A stretch of DNA of 64,000 bases from Sphingomonas sp. LT1P40 (GTDB lineage: Bacteria > Pseudomonadota > Alphaproteobacteria > Sphingomonadales > Sphingomonadaceae), in the NCBI RefSeq assembly GCF_036663835.1, contig NZ_JAXOJT010000002.1, forward strand, positions 248,001 through 312,000. The letters run 5' to 3'. Both the position numbers and the translations under genes were made by a program. How positions within the stretch are numbered: position 1 is the first letter of the stretch; every line of letters begins with the position of its first letter. Shown here in pieces: positions 1-11,068 of the stretch. The notes beneath the pieces are model-generated. The model saw only the letters and a program-made list of their open reading frames with translations. It did not search any database and was not told the DNA's origin.

Positions 1-130
1 TTTCAGCGACCCGGCGAATTGCTTCAGCTGCAAAATCAGCGCGCGAGCGCCCTTGGGCGGACGCCAACCGGTCCACGAGATTCAGCGTATCGGGATCAAC
101 GCGAGCGGTAATGACAGCCGTTTTGCTCAT
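1..130 (-). CDS. Ribbon-helix-helix (CopG-type) antitoxin, partial
   Basis: The gene begins with ATG at 130 and runs off the left edge, so only the first 43 residues are visible. They begin MSKTAVITARVDPDTLNLVD and continue with a helix ending in AAEAIRRVAE. A short beta strand (residues 4-11) followed by two helices is the RHH DNA-binding fold of CopG/ParD-like antitoxins, which bind operators as dimers and neutralise a toxin encoded next door. The expected toxin gene would lie outside the window. The gene is downstream of proA on the same strand but has its own promoter and an inverted repeat just upstream. An orphan RHH regulator is the alternative. Confidence 0.7.
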   Translation of the reverse strand, partial: MSKTAVITARVDPDTLNLVDRLASAQGRSRADFAAEAIRRVAE

Positions 131-136
131 GACGCG

Positions 137-165
137 ATTGTATACATTTGTATTCGGCCGTTCAA
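137..165 (-). promoter_or_regulatory. Promoter and overlapping inverted repeat for the RHH gene
   Basis: On the minus strand TTGAAC (160-165) and TACAAT (137-142) are separated by 17 bases, a good sigma-70 arrangement. Between them lies ATACATTTGTAT (142-153), an inverted repeat with arms ATACA/TGTAT and a 2-base centre. This fits an autoregulatory operator of an RHH antitoxin. The -35 element overlaps the proA stop codon. The sequence is AT-rich compared with its surroundings. Confidence 0.5.
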
Positions 166-1418
166 CCCCGCGCCTGCCCCGTCCCGCGCACTACCCATTT
201 ATAGGTTGTCAGCCCCTCCAGCGCGACCGGGCCGCGGGCGTGGAGGCGGCCGGTGGCGATGCCGATTTCGGCGCCCAGACCGAACTCGCCGCCATCGGCG
301 AACTGGGTGGAGGCATTCCACATGACGATCGCGCTGTCGACGCCGTTCAGGAAGCGTTCGGCGGTGGTGGCATCTTCGGTGACGATCGCGTCGGTGTGAT
401 GCGATCCATGCGCGGCGATATGCGCCATGGCATCCTCGATACCGTCGACCAGCCGCACCGACAGGATCGAGTCAAGATATTCGGTGTCCCAATCCTCTGT
501 GTTGGCGGCGATCATGCGCGGTTCCAGCGCCCGCACTTGCGGGTCGCCGCGCAGTTCGCAGCCCGCTTCGATCAATGCGGCAAGGATCGGTGCGGGATCG
601 GCAAAGGCGCGGTCGATCAGCAAAGTCTCGGTCGCGCCGCACACGCCGGTACGCCGCATCTTCGCGTTGACTGCCAGATCGCGCGCCATCGCAGGATCGG
701 CGGCGGCGTCGATATAGGTGTGGTTGATCCCGTTGAGATGCGCGAGCACGGGTACGCGCGCTTCGGCCTGCACGCGCGCGACCAGGCTTTTGCCGCCGCG
801 CGGGATGATGAGGTCAATCAGGCCGTCCGCCCGCAGCATCGCGCCGACCGCCGCGCGGTCGGTCGTGTGGACCAGTTGCACCGCATCCATGGGCAGTCCG
901 GCACTGGCAAGCCCTTGGGCAAAGGCCGCATGAATCGCGCGGTTGCTGTGCGCCGCCTCGCCGCCGCCGCGCAGGATCACGGCATTGCCGCTCATCACGC
1001 ACAACGCCGCCGCATCGGCGGTGACGTTGGGGCGGCTTTCATAGATGATGCCGATCACGCCGATGGGCACGCGCACGCGGCTGAGCTGCAGACCATTGGG
1101 GCGTTCGCTGCGGTCAATCACTTGCCCGACCGGATCGGCCAGTCCCGCGACCGCCTCGACCCCCGCCGCCGCACTCTCCAGTCGAGCCGGGTCGAGCCGC
1201 AGCCGGTCGAGCAACGCCGCGCTCAGGCCATTCGCTTCCGCCGCCGCGACATCTGTGGCGTTGGCTGCGAGTATCACATTCCCCTGCACACGCATCGCGG
1301 CGGCCGCAGCGCGCAATCCTTCCGCCTTGCGCGCAGTCGGGAGGGCGGCGAGCGTCACGGCAGCGGCGCGCGCATGCTGGCCAAGCTCGGCGATAAGGGC
1401 TTCGGGCGTCTGATCCAT
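162..1418 (-). CDS. proA: Glutamate-5-semialdehyde dehydrogenase (gamma-glutamyl phosphate reductase)
   Basis: ProA reduces gamma-glutamyl phosphate with NADPH to glutamate-5-semialdehyde, the second step of proline synthesis in the cytoplasm. The 418-residue protein is full length for the family. It shows [20 protein letters not shown] (about 118-135), the nucleotide-binding ILRGGGEA stretch near 148-155, and the [12 protein letters not shown] motif with catalytic Cys260. No proB is adjacent: upstream is a divergent DUF3667 gene, and downstream is the RHH gene instead of nadD, which often follows proA in alphaproteobacteria (general knowledge). Confidence 0.97.
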   Translation of the reverse strand: MDQTPEALIAELGQHARAAAVTLAALPTARKAEGLRAAAAAMRVQGNVILAANATDVAAAEANGLSAALLDRLRLDPARLESAAAGVEAVAGLADPVGQVIDRSERPNGLQLSRVRVPIGVIGIIYESRPNVTADAAALCVMSGNAVILRGGGEAAHSNRAIHAAFAQGLASAGLPMDAVQLVHTTDRAAVGAMLRADGLIDLIIPRGGKSLVARVQAEARVPVLAHLNGINHTYIDAAADPAMARDLAVNAKMRRTGVCGATETLLIDRAFADPAPILAALIEAGCELRGDPQVRALEPRMIAANTEDWDTEYLDSILSVRLVDGIEDAMAHIAAHGSHHTDAIVTEDATTAERFLNGVDSAIVMWNASTQFADGGEFGLGAEIGIATGRLHARGPVALEGLTTYKWVVRGTGQARG

Positions 1419-1493
1419 GGCATATCGCGGCTATCATGCCACCGCGCGAAAGTCCCTATCGCGTCTGCTTTGCGTCGCTGTTAGTCAGGCTTC

Positions 1494-2546
1494 ATGGGTG
1501 AGTTCGACGCAGCGGGGGATATCGTCAGCGGCGGCCTGATGGCACGCGCTGTCGAACCGGGTCATGGCGAGGGCGAGGATGCGCATCACGGCCCGTGCCT
1601 GAACTGCGGCACCACCCTGGCTGGTCCCTATTGCCACCGCTGTGGACAGACGGCGCATGTCCACCGCACGATCGGCGCGATCGGGCACGAGATCCTGCAC
1701 GGCGTCGTCCATTTCGAGGGCAAGCTGTGGAACACGCTGCCATTGCTGTTCCTGCGCCCCGGCGAGCTGACCCGCCGCTATATCCATGGCGAGCGCGCCT
1801 ATTTCGTGTCGCCGATGGCGATGTTCCTGTTCTCCGTCTTCACGATGTTCGCGGTGCTGCAGATCATGGGCGTGTCGCCCCCCGCCGAACTCGGCAGCAA
1901 ACAATTTGCGCAGGGAATGGAAGTTGCGCGCAAACCGACCGAGGACAAACTTGCCCAGCTGCGCGACACCCGCGCAACGGCGGCCAAAGGCAGCGCCCGG
2001 GCGGCCGACTTGGACAAGCGGATCGCGCGGATGGAAGGCGAGCTGCGCAAGCTGAAGGAAGTGCCGGTCCTGCTCGGCGATGCGCAGACGCGTACGGTCA
2101 ACATCAACACCGGCTGGGCGCGGCTCGACAAGGGCGTCGCCAAGGCACAGGCCAACCCCGGCCTCGCGCTCTACAAGCTTCAGACCAACAGCTATAAATT
2201 CAGCTGGGCGCTGATCCCCTTGTCGATCCCGTTCGTCTGGTTGTTGTTCGCATGGCGGCGGCAGTTCAGGGGGTATGACCACGCCGTGTTCGTGACCTAT
2301 TCGCTCGCCTTCATGTCGCTGTCGTTCATCCTGCTGACGATCGCCGGCGCGCTGGGGCTGGGGTCGGACGCGATTGCCATGATTGCGATGATCGGGGCAC
2401 CGGCGCACATCTATTTCCAGATGAAGGGCGCGTACCGGCTACGCTGGTGGAGCGCGGCACTGCGGACGTTCGTCCTGCTCCAGCTGATCCTGTTCGTCGT
2501 GCTGATTTTCTGCTTCCTGCTACTGGGTCTGGGGCTGTTGGGTTAG
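1494..2546 (+). CDS. DUF3667 zinc-ribbon membrane protein
   Basis: This 350-residue protein has an N-terminal zinc ribbon made of two CxxC pairs (Cys35, Cys38, Cys47, Cys50; CLNCGTTLAGPYCHRC), then HFEGKLWNTLPLLFLRPGEL and a first membrane segment at about 102-126. A charged, probably coiled-coil region follows (about 140-200), then three more hydrophobic segments in the C-terminal third. This is the DUF3667 layout. The function of the family is unknown. It is divergent from proA (75-bp gap) and its stop overlaps by 4 nt the convergent small secreted protein gene. Confidence 0.85.
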   Translation: MGEFDAAGDIVSGGLMARAVEPGHGEGEDAHHGPCLNCGTTLAGPYCHRCGQTAHVHRTIGAIGHEILHGVVHFEGKLWNTLPLLFLRPGELTRRYIHGERAYFVSPMAMFLFSVFTMFAVLQIMGVSPPAELGSKQFAQGMEVARKPTEDKLAQLRDTRATAAKGSARAADLDKRIARMEGELRKLKEVPVLLGDAQTRTVNINTGWARLDKGVAKAQANPGLALYKLQTNSYKFSWALIPLSIPFVWLLFAWRRQFRGYDHAVFVTYSLAFMSLSFILLTIAGALGLGSDAIAMIAMIGAPAHIYFQMKGAYRLRWWSAALRTFVLLQLILFVVLIFCFLLLGLGLLG

Positions 2547-2920
2547 GTTGGACAAGGCCAGCGGCGCTTCATGATCTGGTAGAATGCCGTCTTCATGTTC
2601 ATCGATCGTTGCGCGGGTGGAATCGCTTCGAGATCGGCGAGGAACGCGTCGGGCTTGATCTTTGCCGCCGCGCTGCCCTCGGGCGGGGGGCAGCTGTGCG
2701 GCGGGCGACCGGCCGCGCGATCGGCGCGCAGATCGGCACGATAGCTGGTCGCCACCGATTTGATCTCCGCCCGCACCGGCGCAAGGTCCGACGAAAAGAT
2801 CGCCAGCGGCCCCTTTGCTTTGAGCGCCCGCGCCTTCACCAGAAAAGCCTCGACCGTCATCGCTTGTGCACTGACGGGCATCACGACGAATGCGGCAGCG
2901 ATCATCCAGAACAACTTCAT
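2543..2920 (-). CDS. Small secreted protein, possibly Rap1a/Tai-like
   Basis: The 125-residue product has a clear Sec signal peptide (MKLFWMIAAAFVVMPVSAQA). The C-terminal part has one Cys in HSCPPPEG and another in the final WPCP. The spacing, with a helix rich in A/F/L before the terminal PC, recalls Rap1a/Tai immunity-type proteins. The similarity is loose, and no type VI secretion gene is nearby. GGGGAGAG lies just upstream of the ATG and supports the start. Function is not assigned. Confidence 0.65.
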   Translation of the reverse strand: MKLFWMIAAAFVVMPVSAQAMTVEAFLVKARALKAKGPLAIFSSDLAPVRAEIKSVATSYRADLRADRAAGRPPHSCPPPEGSAAAKIKPDAFLADLEAIPPAQRSMNMKTAFYQIMKRRWPCPT

Positions 2921-3044
2921 TCATCTCTCCCCGGCTGGCATCATGGCCCAAGACAAGCTGCTGGGGCAATGTGTGAATTCGTCAGCTTCACAGCGGCCCG
3001 GCGCGCGCTAAAGTCGCCCGCGTTTCAAACGGGGATTCCCAATT

Positions 3045-4745
3045 ATGATTATCGGCATCGACCTCGGCACGACCAACAGTGCCGCGGCGGTCTGGCGCGA
3101 CGGGGCGGCGGCGCTGGTGCCGAATCGGCTGGGGCATTTCCTCACCCCCAGCGCGGTGAGCATCGCCGATGACGGCACGGTCATCACCGGCCTTGCCGCG
3201 CGCGAACGGATGGCAAGCCACCCCGAGGTCACCGCGACCGCATTCAAACGCTATATGGGCACGCGTCGCACCGCGCAGCTGGGCAAGCGCAGTTTCACGC
3301 CGGAGGAATTGTCGGCGCTGGTGTTGCAAAGCCTGAAATCGGATGCCGAGGCGTTTCTGGGCAAGCCGGTGACCGAGGCTGTCATCACCGTCCCCGCCTA
3401 TTTCAACGACAAGCAGCGGAAAGCAACGCACCGCGCGGGCGAGTTGGCCGGGCTGAAGGTCGAGCGGCTGGTCAACGAGCCGACCGCCGCCGCGCTCGCT
3501 TACGGCATCCATCAGCTGGCCGACGAATCGCGCTTTCTGGTGTTCGATCTGGGCGGTGGCACGTTCGACGTGTCGATCGTCGAGATTTTCGAGGGGATTA
3601 TCGAGGTGCGCGCCTCGACCGGCGATAATCATCTGGGCGGCGAGGATTTCAACGAACTGCTCGTCGCAATGATGCGCGAAGCCCATGCCGACGCGTTCGG
3701 CAATGCCGGGCGCGGCGACGACGCGCTTCACCAGAAACTGCGCGAGACCGCCGAGCGGACGCGACGCGCGCTGTCGGGTGCGGCGGAGGTCGAAATGCGG
3801 CTGGTGTGGCGCGATCAGGAATATCGCCATGCCGTCACCACCACCGCGTTCGAGGAGGCGGCCAAGCCGCTGATCGACCGCTTACGCGAGCCGGTGCTGC
3901 GGTCGATGCGCGATTCGGGGATCAAGAGCGCGGAGCTCAGCGAGATCATCCTGATCGGCGGGTCGACGCGGATGCCGATCGTGCGCGGGGCGGTGACGCG
4001 GATGTTCGGGCGCTTTCCCAACGCGACCGTCAACCCGGATGAGGCCGTCGCGCTGGGTGCGGCGGTGCAGGCTGGCCTCAAATCGCGCGATTCGGCGCTG
4101 AAGGAAGTCGTGGTCACCGATGTTTGCCCCTATTCGCTGGGCGTCGAGGTTGCGCGGCGATTGCCTGGCGGCGGAATCGAGGACGGCATTTTCGCCCCGA
4201 TCATCGAACGCGGCACGGTGATCCCGGCCAGCCGCATGCACACATTTTCCACCATGAACGACAACCAGACCAAGGTGGAGATGGGCATCTATCAGGGCGA
4301 AGCACGGCTGGTCCGCGACAATGTCGAGATCGGGCGGACCGAAGTGCGGATGCCGCGCGGCCCGGCGGGGCAAGCGGTCGATGTGCGCTTTTCCTATGAC
4401 GTGTCCGGGCTGCTCGAAGTCGATATCGTCGTGCCCAAGACCGGGGAGAAGATCAGCCTGACGATCAACGACGGCATGGCCGGCGACGCGGCGGCGCTGG
4501 AAAAGGCGCGGGCGTCGCTGGCGGGGCTGAAGACACACCCGCGCGACGAGGGCGAGAACAAGGCGGCGATCGCGCGCGGCGAGAAATGCTTCGAGAATTT
4601 CCTGGGCGATCAGCGCATCTGGGTGGGCGAAGTGATCGGCCGCTTTACCGCCGCGCTGGAGACGCAGGACCCGCGCGCGATCGAGGCGGCGCGCAAGGAA
4701 TTGCACGAGGCGCTCGACGCGCTGGAAGGCGAAACCTTCCTGTGA
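3045..4745 (+). CDS. hscC: Hsp70-family chaperone, HscC type
   Basis: The protein is a short Hsp70 of 566 residues, close to HscC size and shorter than DnaK (about 640). ATPase signatures are present: IGIDLGTTNS (residues 3-12), FDLGGGTFDVSIVEI (about 167-181) and LIGGSTRMPIV. The substrate-binding domain includes the VCPYSLGVEV stretch. The long DnaK C-terminal lid is reduced. HscC proteins are specialised Hsp70s that work with dedicated J-like partners. Here the next gene, 10 bp downstream, encodes a J-domain-like membrane protein, matching the hscC/djl pairing known in E. coli. An ordinary dnaK is unlikely because there is no grpE or dnaJ and the protein is short. Confidence 0.88.
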   Translation: MIIGIDLGTTNSAAAVWRDGAAALVPNRLGHFLTPSAVSIADDGTVITGLAARERMASHPEVTATAFKRYMGTRRTAQLGKRSFTPEELSALVLQSLKSDAEAFLGKPVTEAVITVPAYFNDKQRKATHRAGELAGLKVERLVNEPTAAALAYGIHQLADESRFLVFDLGGGTFDVSIVEIFEGIIEVRASTGDNHLGGEDFNELLVAMMREAHADAFGNAGRGDDALHQKLRETAERTRRALSGAAEVEMRLVWRDQEYRHAVTTTAFEEAAKPLIDRLREPVLRSMRDSGIKSAELSEIILIGGSTRMPIVRGAVTRMFGRFPNATVNPDEAVALGAAVQAGLKSRDSALKEVVVTDVCPYSLGVEVARRLPGGGIEDGIFAPIIERGTVIPASRMHTFSTMNDNQTKVEMGIYQGEARLVRDNVEIGRTEVRMPRGPAGQAVDVRFSYDVSGLLEVDIVVPKTGEKISLTINDGMAGDAAALEKARASLAGLKTHPRDEGENKAAIARGEKCFENFLGDQRIWVGEVIGRFTAALETQDPRAIEAARKELHEALDALEGETFL

Positions 4746-4755
4746 CGGTCCGTCC

Positions 4756-7010
4756 GTGAAGCCATGGTGGGATGTGCTCGGCGTCCCGCGCGGGAGCGAC
4801 CGCGCGGTGATCCGGCGTGCCTATGCAAAGCAACTCAAGGTCACCAATCCCGAGGACGACCCCGAAGGCTTCATGACGTTGCGTCAGGCCTATGAGTCGG
4901 CGCTGAACTGGGTCGATTATGACGATTACGATTATGACGAAGGTGACGGGGACGAAACGTCCGGTGCGTTTGCCGGAGGCGATGCGGTTCAGCGCACCGA
5001 ATGGGCGGAGCGGTCGGCCGAACCGGCCGAACCCGATCCCTTTGCCGAGACGCGCGCGGCGGATCAGGCCGATCTGCGTCGCCGGACCGCCGCGCTGGAG
5101 GCAGGTCTGCGCGGGCCATGGCATGGCGATGCCGCAGCGCTCGCCGCGCGGCTCGACGCGATCCTCGGCGCACCCGCGCTGATCGAGATCGATACGCGCG
5201 ATAGCATCGAATATTGGCTGTCCAATCTGCTCGCCGACACCGTGCCGCGCAGCGACGCCATCCTGATTCAGGCGGTGGAGACCTTCGGCTGGGAAGATGA
5301 AGGCAACCACCCGCCCGCAGTCTGGCGAATTCTGAGCCGCATCGACGAATGGCGGATGATCGAGTCGCTGAACAACAGCAATCACGACCTGTCGGCCGGA
5401 TGGCGCACGCTGACGCGCGGCAAGGAACCGGACTGGCAGCGCCGCATCGGCGCGCTGCGGCCCGGTGTCGCGGCGCAGGTCCAGCAATTGTTCGACCTTG
5501 CCGGTTATCAGGTGCCGGGGATCGTCCATAGTTTCGAGCCGCACGCGGCGGCGTGGTGGCGGGACCATCTCGACAAACCACGTTTCGGCTTTCTCGATCT
5601 TGGCGCGCTGCTGATCGCTGCGATCGGTGCGCTGATCTGCACGCTTGCGATCGAGCCGCTCACCGTTCGGATAGTGAGCGCGGTCGCAGCGCTGGTTGCG
5701 GGCATCGGCTTTGCGGTGGTGCGATTGCGGATCGTCGCGCCGTGGCGGCGGCGGCGCGAAGAAATGGGGTTCCAGCCGGGCTGGTCTACGCATGGCTGGG
5801 CCGGCCTGTGGCTGGCGGCGGCGCTGCTGATTATCTGGACGCCCGCCAGCGACTGGATGGCGGGAATTGTCGCTGCCTTGTGCGCGGTGGCGAGTCTGTG
5901 GATGGCGGTGGCCGTGGGGCGCGAGCCGCAGATCGGCAATGTGCTGGGCCGCGTGGTTTCGTTCGGCGCGTTGGCCCTGCTCGGCGCGGCGGCGTTCTTT
6001 GCGCTGTCGGGTCCGGAAAAGCTGGCGTTGCTGGCATTTGCGGCGGCATCGATGTTGATCGGCGCGACCGGCGCGGGCGCAATTGCCGAGCTATTGTGGC
6101 GTGCGGGTGCGCGGCCGGTGATGGCGGCGGCGGTGCTGGCGGGGCTGTTGCTGGCTGCGGCGGCCGGCCGGTCTTGGTTGCCGGCGGCACCCCAGCCCTT
6201 GCTGCCATGGGGCGCCGCCGCGATCACCGGCATGGTGTTGATGGCGGCGGTGCGCGAGCAGCATGACGGCAGCTGGGCGGCGCGGATGGCACCGTTCCTG
6301 CGCTGGGGATTGTGGATCGTGCTGGTGGTCGCGGCGGTGATGTCGGCACCGGAGATTGAGCGCAGACCGGTCGAGCTGCCGATCCAGCAGCTGGAACGGA
6401 ACGAACCCGGTTTCACGGCGCTGAAAGACGGCAATCCGGGCCTGTACGCAGCAGTATCGGCCGTCTGGCAGCAGCAAGCGGACGGCAAGCGGAGCCGTGA
6501 CGAGGCGTCGCGCGAGATCGACCGGCTGGTCAACATCGCTTACCGCGCGCGGCTGCCCGAGGCATCGTCGGCGCTGCTGGCCAGCGAGTTCGACATCCGG
6601 CTGGCGACGATGCGCGAGTATCGCACGCTGGACCTGCGTGCATGCGCGGCGGGCGAGCAACAGGATACAAGCCGGACGCTGAGCAAGGAACTGCTCCAGC
6701 GCCATTACCGTCACGCGTTGGCAGTCGCCGCGAGTAGCCCCACAACGGTCGCCGATGGAGAGGCCGGACGTGAGGTAGCAACCACCGAACTGCTTCGCGT
6801 TGCCGCCAACGGCGATGCTCGCCGGTCAGCGGCACTGAACGACGCGATGCGGGGCAGCGACCTAAAGGCGAAGTGCGACGCCCGGATCGCGCTGATGGAA
6901 GCGTTGAGCGCGCAGCCCGATGCCGATGTCGCCAAAACGATGCGGCCCGCGCTCATCGCGCGGGCCGCAGAGTCGCCACCTGAATCGTCAGCGAAGCCGA
7001 AGAGCGGCGA

Positions 7011-7023
<13 letters not shown>
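4756..7023 (+). CDS. J-domain-like polytopic membrane protein, partner of HscC
   Basis: The 755-residue protein starts with a J-domain-like segment: [20 protein letters not shown], then YAKQLK (residues 23-28) and a [10 protein letters not shown] helix. At the loop where canonical J domains carry His-Pro-Asp, this protein has Asn-Pro-Glu-Asp (31-34). An acidic stretch rich in Y and D (about 53-68) follows. Residues 275-540 contain roughly eight to ten hydrophobic segments, and the last 200 residues look soluble and helical. It starts with GTG at 4756, 10 bp after hscC, so the two are probably co-transcribed. It resembles DjlB/DjlC-type partners of HscC at the N terminus, but the long membrane region is of unknown role. 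Its 3' end overlaps convergent ftsH by 13 nt. Confidence 0.8.
6941..6969. other. Strong hairpin at the hscC-operon/ftsH junction
   Basis: Perfect 11-bp arms TGCGGCCCGCG (6941-6951) and CGCGGGCCGCA (6959-6969) with a 7-base loop lie inside the 3' coding end of the J-like gene and just downstream of ftsH. There is no U-tract on either side. The hairpin could hinder transcription from either direction, but it may be only GC-rich coding sequence. Confidence 0.3.
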
Positions 7024-8969
<1,946 letters not shown>

Positions 8970-9040
8970 CGGTTTCCGGCTACCTTGATTCCTCAGTGAA
9001 GATAGGCGCTGTCAGGTTAATGGCAATGGAACAGCTTCGA

Positions 9041-10075
9041 TCAGAGTGATCGGCGCGGCGGGGCGGGGCGAAAGTGCCAGCTGCCGCTATTGTCTGGAGT
9101 AACCAGAAGCCCGGCCTGAGTTGCGGCACTACCGACTGCGAGCGCGTCGAGCAGTGCTTCGACATTGGTTGCATCGGAAAATGGCGGGATAGCGATGCCA
9201 TGCACCGCGCGGGTCTCGACAAGCGCCTTGCGGATCAAACGACGCTGAATTTCGCGCGGGAGATCAGTGGCATTCAGCCGTCGTCGCCCTTCCTGCCAGC
9301 GATTTGTCCAGAACAGATCGGTCAATTCGCTCAGCGCGGCATCCGATTCGGCGATGTGCGCCGCGGATTCTGCCAGTGCGGCGGGGTCGAGCAAGGTTTG
9401 ATGAGTCAGGAAATCCCGGAAAACCGTTCGATCATACCGTGTGTCGGCATTGGTGGGATCGTCGATCCACGGCGCGCCGGACGCTTCCACGATCATCCGC
9501 AACCTGCCGCGTCGCCACCCCAGTAGCGGTCGGAGCAACAGGCATGTGCCGAACCGATAGGGCCGAATCCCGCTTAATCCGGCGACCCCCGATGCGCGAT
9601 TCAGGCGCATCAGCAGGGTCTCGGCCTGATCGTCCGCGTGATGCGCGGTGAGTAGTGGATATGCACCGATCCGCGACGCCCACGTCATTAGCGCATCGTA
9701 ACGCGCTTCGCGCGCTTGCTTCTGCAAGCTGACGCCTGAAATCGGCGTTGCGGGCGATAGCGTCTCATGCGGCACGCCGAGCTGAGTGCAAACGACCGCC
9801 ACCATCGCAGCTTCGGCAGCTGCTTCGACACGCAGTCCGTGATCGACTGTGGCTACCGCGATGCGGCCAGGGAAGGCGGCAACGGCGAGCAGCAACATCG
9901 CCATGCTGTCCGCGCCACCCGACACTGCCAGTGCGATCCGGGCGTCGTCCGCCAGGTCATCGCCCAGCGCGCGAACGCACAACAGGTTGAAATCAGCCGC
10001 AAACCGCTCGACCCATTTTGGATCGGGCGGTGTCAGCTCATTTGCACTTGCTGGCGGAGCGGCCGGTTGCGACAT
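9041..10075 (-). CDS. tilS: tRNA(Ile)-lysidine synthetase TilS
   Basis: TilS attaches lysine to C34 of the AUA-reading tRNA-Ile so that it decodes isoleucine codons. The 344-residue protein has the PP-loop ATPase motif SGGADS (52-57), VDHGLR, and TAHHADDQAETLLMRL, all diagnostic. The ATG at 10075 lies 38 nt inside the end of cpoB; an AGAAGG sequence 11 nt upstream makes this start plausible and suggests translational coupling. The C terminus is shorter than in E. coli TilS, as in many alphaproteobacteria. Confidence 0.95.
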   Translation of the reverse strand: MSQPAAPPASANELTPPDPKWVERFAADFNLLCVRALGDDLADDARIALAVSGGADSMAMLLLAVAAFPGRIAVATVDHGLRVEAAAEAAMVAVVCTQLGVPHETLSPATPISGVSLQKQAREARYDALMTWASRIGAYPLLTAHHADDQAETLLMRLNRASGVAGLSGIRPYRFGTCLLLRPLLGWRRGRLRMIVEASGAPWIDDPTNADTRYDRTVFRDFLTHQTLLDPAALAESAAHIAESDAALSELTDLFWTNRWQEGRRRLNATDLPREIQRRLIRKALVETRAVHGIAIPPFSDATNVEALLDALAVGSAATQAGLLVTPDNSGSWHFRPAPPRRSL

Positions 10076-11000
10076 CCATTTTCATGCCTTCTGAAATCCG
10101 GTCGCCATAGACCTGGGTCAGTTCGTCATAGACCTTGCACACCTCGCTCGCCGGCTTCTTCATCTTCACCAGCGCCTGTGCGAGATAATAGAGCGAATCC
10201 GGCGCGCGTTCGCCGTTCGGCATCTTCTGGTAGCTCTCGAAGAATGCGGTCGCGGCCATTGCCGGCTTGCCCTGATCGAGCAGCGCGCGGCCCAGCAAAT
10301 TCTGCGAATAGCTGGCGCGGCGGTGCTTGGGGTATTTCTGGACGACGGTGCGCAGTTCCGGGATCGCCTTGTCATATTGCTTCGCCTGCCACAGGCGGAA
10401 GCCATAGACATAGCCGTCCTCGGCGGGGTCGCTGGTGCTGGGCCGCTCGATCCCGGCGACCGGCGTGGTCGGTGCTGACGTCGCGGGGCCGCCGGTCGCT
10501 GGGGTCGGGCGCGTGCCGCCAGTCGTGGGGCGCGTGCCGCCGGAACGGGTGCCGCCAGTGACGGGCGGCGAGGCGGGTTCGCCGCCGACCGCCGACGCCG
10601 ATTCCTCGAGCACCCGCAACCGCGCATCGGTCGAGCGCTTGTACGCGGTGAACGCCTCTTCCAGCTGGCGGACCTTATACTGGGTCTGCTCGATCTGCCC
10701 GGTCATCTGCGACAGCTGCGATTCCATCGCGTTGACGCGCGCGTTCAGGTCGCTGACGACGCCCGACGCAGGCGATCCCGGCGCATTTTGCGACTGTTGC
10801 GGGCCGGTGATCTGTGGCTCGACGGTTTGCCCCGCACCGCCCGGAAACACCTTGCGCTGCACCGCGCGCATTTCGCGCTCCAGCCGGTCGACGCGGCCCT
10901 CGATCCCGGTTTGAGCCGCGCCACGGCTGGTCTGCGCCGCCACCGGCATCGCCACCGTGGCCAGCATGATGCCCATCGTCCATTTCATCGTCATACGCAT
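10038..11000 (-). CDS. cpoB: Cell division coordinator CpoB / Tol-Pal system protein YbgF
   Basis: The product is a periplasmic protein that links Tol-Pal function to septal peptidoglycan synthesis. From the ATG at 11000 it has 320 residues: a signal peptide ending near PVAAQ, an N-terminal coiled coil (GRVDRLEREMRAVQRKV onward), a low-complexity linker rich in G, T and P, and C-terminal TPR repeats starting at DGYVYGFRLWQAKQYDKAI. I prefer ATG 11000 because a GGGGGG tract lies just upstream; a GTG at 11015 would add five residues and has no clear ribosome site. The tol-pal genes themselves are not in the window. Confidence 0.9.
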   Translation of the reverse strand: MRMTMKWTMGIMLATVAMPVAAQTSRGAAQTGIEGRVDRLEREMRAVQRKVFPGGAGQTVEPQITGPQQSQNAPGSPASGVVSDLNARVNAMESQLSQMTGQIEQTQYKVRQLEEAFTAYKRSTDARLRVLEESASAVGGEPASPPVTGGTRSGGTRPTTGGTRPTPATGGPATSAPTTPVAGIERPSTSDPAEDGYVYGFRLWQAKQYDKAIPELRTVVQKYPKHRRASYSQNLLGRALLDQGKPAMAATAFFESYQKMPNGERAPDSLYYLAQALVKMKKPASEVCKVYDELTQVYGDRISEGMKMDVATGRSASKCK

Positions 11001-11068
11001 CGGGACACCCCCCACAGGTGCAAGTTCATCAAAGGTCTATACATCGCATGGCGAAGCTGTCGCCACGC

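Noticed and set aside
2543-2920. Type VI secretion immunity protein (Rap1a/Tai)
   Set aside because: The cysteine layout is only loosely similar and no effector or T6SS gene is near, so it is left as a secreted protein of unknown function.
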